From contig JAWZXG010000103.1 in assembly GCA_037178625.1 (NCBI GenBank), forward strand, positions 1-16,905: 16,905 bases of DNA. Reading direction: 5' to 3'. The position numbers were made by a program, and so were the translations under genes. Below, in pieces: positions 8,698 through 14,349 of this stretch. This stretch comes from Skeletonema tropicum. Taxonomy: Eukaryota; Bacillariophyta; Thalassiosirophyceae; Thalassiosirales; Thalassiosiraceae. Numbering within the stretch: position 1 is the stretch's first letter; every line of letters starts with the position of its first letter. The notes beneath the pieces were generated by a model. It was not told the origin of the DNA. It searched no databases and worked only from the letters and a program-made list of their open reading frames with translations.

Positions 8698-11600
8698 CTG
8701 GGAGGTGAGAATTAATAGTGGCGGTAGGTTGTGTTAGCAGTGGGGTTAACAGTGTTCGATTGTTTCAATTTGCAAAATTGTGCACTGCACAGTTTTACCA
8801 AAGTCGATGGCGGAATACAGTGAGGTTACCCAGCGTAAGATTTTGTTTCAATTTGCAAAATTGTGCACCGCACAGTTTTACCAAAGAAGATGGCGGAATA
8901 CACAACTGCACTGAATTCAGTGTGAGAGACAACTTTCATCTTCAGAGCACACTTACCTTTGCACAATGTTCTGCACTGCTTCTTTCTCCTTCTTGGACGT
9001 GTGGTTCTTCTTGCTGGCGTATGCTACGACATATTTGCAAACGTTCTCAATCTCGCTGACATCGGGTTTGTCTGGATGTGACCTATAAACCAGTAGCTGG
9101 ATATCTATGTTTGCCCTCCAGGTTTGCAACAGTGTCCTACTGTGCTGACATGACTTTCGCGACTTTGTACGGCGTAGTTGGAAGTGTTCCACTCCCTTTT
9201 GATCTGTTACTATCACCGATACTTTGCTGAGTGGTTTCCCATCTGTATCACACTTGCCGTACTCTGTCTCCGTACCGTACCCAAACCTACACTCACGACG
9301 TTCGCATTTCGTATTTGTACCAAGGCAATACACATTGCAGTGGTGCACCATGCACTCCTGGCACAGCATTCGGGCGTCCTCTCCCTTATGCACGCTTTCG
9401 CAGAACCGATGCATTAGCGGATTTGTTGAGTCGGGAGATCTGTCCGACACGTGGTTCTCATTCACTTCGACGTCGGCTGTCATGTCGAGCACATTTGTCG
9501 CGTATGTTTCCAGCACTTTGGCCTTTTCCTCTTCCGTGTCTGCTCGATAGAAGTCATTCAGATATGCCTTGTCCTTGGAAATGCCCAACAAGTGCAGATG
9601 TATCTGACCCCTTCCTGGCGCAAATTCGACTCTTGCCCAGTAATGCTCGATACCAAGCGCGTCCTTCGCAACTGTGTCGAGAAAGACTTTCGACCTCTTC
9701 ATGAAAAAATCATTGACATACACTGTGAATCTCTTGACTGATTTGGTCATGGCCTTGAAGTCGTTTTTCTGCAGCAATTCGACCTGTTTGAGATTTTGTG
9801 CAGTTCGCTCAAGGCTGATCATCAGACGACGTAGATCCGGCCACCAGTTTTCGGCACAAGATAACGTGATGAAATGGGTAGGCGGACCGTGTCCACGTGA
9901 AATATGGAAGTCAATCCACGATTCTAGCTCGTCCTGCTTCCCCCTCCAGAAACTGTCTGATCCACGTATACCCCTAGCGATGTATCGCAACTTGTTAATA
10001 TAGCTCATATCACCCTGCCTCAACTGCTGCTGCAACTCCTCCACAGTTGGTGGCATTCTCACACTCGCACCAAGGAAGTTCTTGTCTTTGTAAAAGAAAT
10101 TGCCCTGGGTATTGTTCGTATGACGCTGCAGCATGTTGAAGACGTACAGGCAAAACATCTGATCGTTAATGAATCTTCCATCTTGGTACCGTATCAAGTG
10201 AGTGGCCCAGCTACGGATATCTTTGACTTTCCCACGTCTGAGATCGTACACGTCTCCAATACCGCCAGGGAAGAGCCAAGGGAATGCATTCACGAACACT
10301 TGTCCCGTCGAATCAAACTCACTGTTGATGGTTTCGATTGGTTGACATGGATTGTCGTTGGCATAATGTTGCAAGTACAAGATAAAGATGCTGGTTTAGC
10401 TAAATCGAGTGGTAATTTGAACACAATCGAATCATTCAATGGCAAAGAATACACTCACTTTATTGGCGCATTGTGGTCGATGGGAGGGAAGTTGAGGACC
10501 TTTTCCTTCTGATTCGTTGCATTGGCTATAACTTTAAATTCCTTCACGATTTTGGCCTGTTTCGAGTTCGGTAAGGTATTGTTGTAGTTCGGGTGTACTG
10601 TCTCCATTTCAAACTCGTCTTCGTTGTTCTTGTCCTCTGGTGTACCTGTCTGATTGCCAGACAGTGTTTCTGCGGCGTCAGCCACGGCATCTCGTCTGCT
10701 GGGCTTTGTGTTCAGAGTGTATTTCTTCGCGACGTCATACAATGATCCATTCTTGATCCAATCTAGATTGGTTTCCTTAATTGTGATTCCATGATATCCA
10801 CTGTGATTAAGTTTGAGCCACTTGAGAGCCGCTATTACTTTCCTCTTGTTCACTTTGTAATGACGGCTGATAGATTCCCCCGTCACGCGGTTGCTGATAT
10901 GCCGCACAAATGTTACCATACTCGTCTCAGTCTGTGGCAATTCCATGCACATGTTATTTATATCCTGAGGAAAGCACACGCAATGACCGTTAATGCCATA
11001 GATACCATCCTTGATGTGCATCGACGGAATCATGGGCGAACACCTCCGAATCAGGAGCTTCTCTGACATAGTCAGATCTTTCAGCTCACTGGGTATGTCG
11101 TATCTTACCACGGGATTGCCATTTTCGTCAATCTTCATAACTCCTTCGCTGTCCCGCTCGTACCAGACTGGGTGGAAGTTGTTCTTCAAGAAATAGTCCG
11201 ATTCTTTATGTTTCTTCGTTCTGCAAGTGGAGCAGATGACCTCCTCGCATCGTGTGGCACTCTCCTTGACTTTCTCCGAAAATTCGAGCCTGTTCTCGCG
11301 GCAGACACTGCAAGTTTGCAGCTGCAGCGTCTTCATTTTATATTCGAATTTCAACATCTCCTCGATAGTCTGCCTCGATCGATTCGTTTCTTTGGAACGG
11401 CCGTGTTCGCCGTAACAGGGATTGTCCATGAAGGTGATGTCAAATTTGATGGCGATTGTGACTCCATTCGTCTTAATCCGGTTGTTCACAGCGTCCTTCA
11501 AAGACTTAATTGACTTGTTGAACTCATCCTTCGTGGAAGCTGCAAATGGCTCCTTTTCGTAGAATTTGTCAACGATGCCGTAATTTAGCGTATGTACATA

Positions 11601-14191
11601 CATCTTGTTCACCGCTGATTTAGCTCTGTCATACTCAACGCCGTCCTTGGCCCATCGGATGTAAGTGTGTGTCGCACGCCTCTTATCCAAGTACTTCTCT
11701 TCTGTCCTCACCTTCACTGTTTCACCCCAATGACTGGTATTTGTTGACCCACACGACGTCCTCTCTCTTTTATTTTTCTCCGACCTAGAAGTGAACATGG
11801 GGATCTGTTCTTCTTCTTGTTCTTCTTCCTTTTGGTTTGTACCTGCAGTTGGTTCTCCACTAGCATTGCTCTCGGCTGGACTGGTGGTGTCAGCAGTGGT
11901 AGCGGTCCCTCCACTATTGATATCATTCTCTACCACTCCGTCTACCTCGTCGTCCTCATCAACCGTCTCGAATGGTGGAATGACTACCACCTTGTCGAGA
12001 CCCTTCCACTTAGGCGAAGGATTGACCAGCCTCTTGTCTTCCATAGGTCGAACGATCTCGATGCGCTTTACCTGGTGGACCTTCCTACTGAGCCATGTCC
12101 CATTCGATACTTGGAGAATTCTGTCAGAGGAGAGAGCCCCAATCGACACAATCTGACCCTTCATGGGTGCATCCTTCTTTGAACTGCGGTATTCTATGAT
12201 ATCTCCCAGCTGTACGAATACATTCAAGTCGCTTGAGTCGGCATCCCCGTCATCGCGGGCGAGATTGCAATCCAGGTCGATGTAATTGTATGTCTTGTCG
12301 GTTCTGTAATGTATCTGATCGAGGTCGCCTGCACAAAATGATGTCATTAGTAAAATGGAGCAGTGCACAATTTTACCAATAGTTGTGTACCATGTACAAC
12401 ATAGTTCAAAATAAACTCACCTGTGGTATCAGCGGACAGGTCGTCGTCATCATCGTCCAATTGAGAGTAAGACGAATCGCTGTTGGACACATGATCGGAT
12501 TTATCGCCAACTGAGTCATCGCTTGTCTGTGTCACGGGAGATATAATCTCCACATCATCGTCATCATCCTCATCATCACTTTCGCTCAAGCAGTCAATCA
12601 ATGTATCTCGGTGATTTCGATACAGGCTGGTGATGTGTACTATGAGGTCATACATTTCGGTCCTCAATCTATTGATGTCGTCTGCGTTGTAATCAAACAA
12701 GTCATGACTGCTTATACAGCTGGCGAAATTGTCAGTGAAATCTTTATTCTTGACCTTCAAGTCAACCATCTGAACTAGATTGTAAGCGTAGCGACATACG
12801 TGTACGCCACAGTCGTAGCCGTTCCCCTGGTCCATAACTGGTATAACACAAAAGAGCGTGAGATTGAGATAGTGAAACGACACAGTAACTGAAATTGATT
12901 GACTGATAGACTTCGCTCACCTTCGGGAAAATGCAATTGGAACGACTTGTGTCTATGAGAGAAAGGCATCTCGAATCTATCTAGCGCATCATCATGATGC
13001 CTTCTCCACTCTGCGTTGAGAACGTTTCGAACAGCTTGCGCTATTTCCCTCCTGTTGTGGAGAGTACCGCTCCCAAGTGAATCCAAGTGTATCATAGCTG
13101 TGACATCTTTGCTGTAGGTCGTATCCCCAAATCTTGCTTTGGTCTGTTTTATCAGGTTTGGATTCAGTACCGCTACTAACGACCAATGACTGGCAAGGTG
13201 CACAGGAAACATGACGATTTTCTTCTCGAAAATGTTGACATTCTTCAGGAACTTCTTCATCGTGTCACTGTACCCCTCGCTCAGGACCCCTGACAGGAGA
13301 TACGTTGAACAGATGTGCACAGAAGAAGCGTTGTCGCCAGGGCATCTGGGTGTTGATATCCACTTGAACCAGAATTGCAGTACCGCGTCATTTAACCACT
13401 GTCCAGGTTTAAGCGTCGCCAGATCCATTCCGTGAACAATCAAATTCCTTTTCATACTGTCCCTGAGAGAGTTCTCGAAAAATGCGGCGTAGTTTGATGC
13501 ATCATCTTGCCCGATGAGTTTTGCCAGCCTGTGGGATAGGTCAGTCGAACATTTGTCTGCAAGCAAGAGGCTGCTATTGCTCGTCTTGAAAGGTATCACG
13601 AAACATTGTGATAATATGTCGACTGCCACTGGCAATGGTGTAAAGCTTTTCTGGGTCACCGATGATGCAGATGGTGGTTCAGCCGAGATCACATTCTGCT
13701 GTTGTCGTATGCCTGCACGAACCAAGTCATCACAGACTGTGCGCGCATTGGGACTCTTGACATCGTGCTGCTGAAGCGTAACAATGCTGGATAACGCCAC
13801 AACTACAATGATTGTAGTTAGCAGCTCAGACGGTCCTCCCTTTCTTGCATTGAATTGTATCACCGACTCGCGGTGACCTTCCTGTAATTTGAGAGCGACG
13901 GATTTGCTTTGCTCTTTAATTACCTTAATCAGTATTCCTTTATTACGTAGTTGCTTAACTCCAAGGACAGTCCGTAACCAGCTCGTCACGAAAAGTATGA
14001 TGTGCGGCAAAGATATTACAGTCGCTTGGTAATTTGGTAAAATTGTGCAGTGGACAGATTTACAAATGTCAGTCAGTAAGTGATACCAAACCAAAGCAAA
14101 TACGAATCAAAGCGTACGACAACGTGATGGCAACACTCACTTGGCGTTGTCGTCGATTCACCTACATGTGACTCCTTCACCGGAGTGACAA
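5859..14191 (-). CDS. Helitron polyprotein: Ulp1 protease - Helitron N region - HUH Rep - Pif1 helicase (7 exons, N-terminus unresolved)
   Basis: Minus-strand exons 14191-14141, 14024-12921, 12837-12421, 12328-10459, 10390-8957, 8697-6585 and 6470-5859 splice into one frame of 2,532 codons plus TAG. All six introns begin GTGAG or GTAAGT and end in AG, and exon lengths fit intron phases 1,1,1,2,2,0 exactly, which is strong evidence for a single gene. Numbering from the first full codon: Ulp1 domain about 226-400, acidic linker 450-520, SH3-like barrel candidate 560-618, Cys-x2-Cys pair 863-892, Helitron N-terminal region 940-1260, Rep HUH 1411-1413 and tyrosines 1600/1604, helicase 1900-2406, basic tail 2410-2532. 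The product would nick, unwind and replicate the transposon in the nucleus. No start codon is found: the 51-bp exon has no in-frame ATG and its upstream partner is unknown. Transcript evidence is lacking. Confidence 0.8.
6471..6584 (-). other. Intron 6 of Helitron gene (114 bp, phase 0)
   Basis: On the minus strand CCAACG is followed by GTGAGTAAAAG, and the acceptor is TTGCGCACAG before CACGTGCC. Removal joins NNPT to HVPIPPYEQI in frame. No palindrome copy is inside. Confidence 0.85.
8698..8956 (-). other. Intron 5 of Helitron gene (259 bp, phase 2)
   Basis: Donor GTAAGTGTG follows CAAAG; acceptor CTCACCTCCCAG precedes CAAAAGCTCC. Splicing reads NIVQ-S-KSSEDI in frame. It is the longest of the six and owes part of its length to an 83-bp-period duplication that carries two palindromes. 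Confidence 0.85.
8760..8902 (+). repeat. 83-bp-period direct repeat inside intron 5, two palindromes
   Basis: TTGTTTCAATTTGCAAAATT at 8760 recurs at 8843, and about 60 bp stay aligned through AGATGGCGGAATACA or TCGATGGCGGAATACA with very few changes. Each unit has a palindrome copy (8769-8802 and 8852-8885) with arms TTTGCAAAATTGTGCA and TGCACAGTTTTACCAAA. Confidence 0.9.
8957..10390 (-). CDS. Rep nuclease region, HUH/Y2 (exon 5)
   Basis: This exon encodes the rolling-circle replication initiator, which nicks one strand and stays bound through a tyrosine. It begins with Helitron-type sequence (NAFPWLFPGGIGDVY, residues 1181-1195) and THFITLSCAENWWPD, as in Helitron_like_N domains. The metal-binding HUH motif is GRGQIHLHLLG with His 1411 and 1413. 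A Cys-rich stretch follows (MLCQECMVHHCNVYCLG ... CRFGYG), common between HUH and Y2 in Helitrons. The paired catalytic tyrosines are 1600 and 1604 in CKYVVAYASKK. All of these are present and unbroken. The frame is entered from intron 4 with one base and left with two. Confidence 0.9.
10391..10458 (-). other. Intron 4 of Helitron gene (68 bp, phase 2)
   Basis: Donor GTGAGTGTATTC follows CCAATAAA; acceptor GCTAAACCAG precedes CATCTTTATC. Splicing joins DHNAPI-N-IFILYLQHY in frame. It is the shortest intron and has no palindrome. Confidence 0.8.
10459..12328 (-). CDS. Helitron N-terminal region with zinc-finger-like motif (exon 4)
   Basis: The exon covers polyprotein residues 525-1146. A likely small beta-barrel (VFVQLGDIIEYRS to QVSNGTWLSRKV, about 560-618) resembles BAH/SH3-type folds, which is a weak inference. 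An acidic, low-complexity linker follows (EEEQEEEQIP near 690). A pair of Cys-x2-Cys motifs, CSVC (863-866) and CSTC (889-892), could bind zinc. The part KLLIRRCSPMIPSM and DGIYGINGHCVCFPQDI (about 946-980) is the conserved block found before Rep in many Helitron proteins. The open frame upstream of 12328 (MHCSILLMTSFCA) is intron sequence and not part of the protein. Confidence 0.85.
12329..12420 (-). other. Intron 3 of Helitron gene (92 bp, phase 1), with palindrome
   Basis: Donor GTGAGTTTATT follows GATACCACAG; acceptor CATTTTGTGCAG precedes GCGACCTCG. Splicing joins the protease exon to the Helitron exon as SADTT-G-DLDQIHYR, in frame. The palindrome at 12346-12380 fills more than a third of the intron, and one arm gives TTTTACTAATGAC, a branch-point-like sequence about 25 nt from the acceptor. 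Confidence 0.85.
12346..12380. repeat. Palindromic element within intron 3
   Basis: Arms ATTAGTAAAATGGAGCA and TGCACAATTTTACCAAT are imperfect reverse complements and match the window-wide consensus. Confidence 0.8.
12421..14024 (-). CDS. Ulp1/SENP-type cysteine protease region (exons 2-3)
   Basis: Exon 2 (14024-12921) and exon 3 (12837-12421) together encode a peptidase C48 (Ulp1) domain. Proteases of this family cleave SUMO or other ubiquitin-like proteins, or adjacent protein junctions. Landmarks are GQWLNDAVLQFWFKW (about 224-238), the catalytic His 296 in HLASHWSLV, Asp 331 in MIHLDSLG, the oxyanion Gln 388 and nucleophile Cys 394 in DQGNGYDCGVHVC. The catalytic Gln and Cys are in exon 3, so the active site is only complete after the 83-bp intron is removed. 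Before the domain are about 200 unrecognised residues with a hydrophobic run (LLTTIIVVVALSSIVTL, 84-100) that might be a membrane segment. After it comes a strongly acidic Asp/Ser-rich linker. The substrate could be host SUMO or the polyprotein itself; the sequence does not say. Confidence 0.85.
12838..12920 (-). other. Intron 2 of Helitron gene (83 bp, phase 1)
   Basis: Donor GTGAGCGAAGTC follows TTTCCCGAAG; acceptor TTTGTGTTATACCAG precedes TTATGGACCAGG. Splicing yields LHFPE-V-MDQGNGYDCG, which restores the Ulp1 active site. No palindrome is inside. Confidence 0.9.
14025..14140 (-). other. Intron 1 of Helitron gene (116 bp, phase 1), with palindrome
   Basis: Donor GTGAGTGTTGCC follows ACGCCAA; the chosen acceptor AAATTACCAAG precedes CGACTGTAATATC and keeps the frame. 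CTTACTGACTGAC offers a branch point. The palindrome at 14032-14067 lies 6 nt from the acceptor. The acceptor lacks a pyrimidine tract, so this is the least certain splice site in the model. Confidence 0.6.
14032..14067. repeat. Palindromic element within intron 1
   Basis: ATTTGGTAAAATTGTGCA on the left is close to the consensus arm; TGGACAGATTTACAAAT on the right is a diverged reverse complement. Confidence 0.7.
14141..14191 (-). CDS. Short 51-bp exon of Helitron gene
   Basis: Between acceptor TTCTTGTACTTGCAG and donor GTGAGTGTT lies a 51-bp exon open in only one frame (VTPVKESHVGESTTTP). That is the frame that joins the next exon. It needs one base of a codon from an upstream exon and has no ATG, so the true start lies further right. 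TTTACTAATC at about 14230 would be a good branch point for the upstream intron. Confidence 0.55.
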
Positions 14192-14349
14192 CTGCAAGTA
14201 CAAGAACGCAATTAAAAGAAAAAGGCGCTGATTAGTAAACGACGACGAAATTTCTTATTGTTAAAAAGAAATGCAGATATATCCCAATTCATGTATAGAA
14301 TCCCACCAATCCTCCCCACCCCATTCTACTCCCCAAACTCAGTGGCTAA
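14192..14349 (-). other. Gap between large ORF and Helitron exons, probably intronic or intergenic
   Basis: On the minus strand this gap starts with the TGA of the large frame and ends with a branch-point-like TTTACTAATC and a pyrimidine-rich acceptor. It therefore contains at least the 3' half of an intron. I found no strong donor: GTGGGA near 14310 follows the stop, and GTGGAA or GTTACT before the stop are weak. Confidence 0.5.

Larger units (their letters stand above)
5829..14191 (-). mobile_element. Autonomous Helitron (rolling-circle transposon), ends not located
   Basis: The stretch encodes the Rep nuclease plus Pif1-like helicase combination that defines Helitrons, with catalytic motifs intact. 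The given limits only enclose the gene. I could not assign the 5' TC end, the 3' CTRR end or the insertion site. The element probably continues rightwards through the frame at 14350-16905 and beyond the window, and may extend left to about 1500, where related palindromes occur; in that case the recombinase element at 1935-5339 would be nested in it or adjacent. Confidence 0.8.

Noticed and set aside
9231..9704. Plus-strand frames of 60-160 codons opposite the Rep, helicase and Ulp1 exons
   Set aside because: They are antisense to exons with clear conserved motifs and show no recognisable protein features themselves.
11714..11926. 70-codon minus-strand frame with a Lys-rich stretch
   Set aside because: It is an alternative frame within the Helitron N-terminal exon, over its acidic repeat-like linker.
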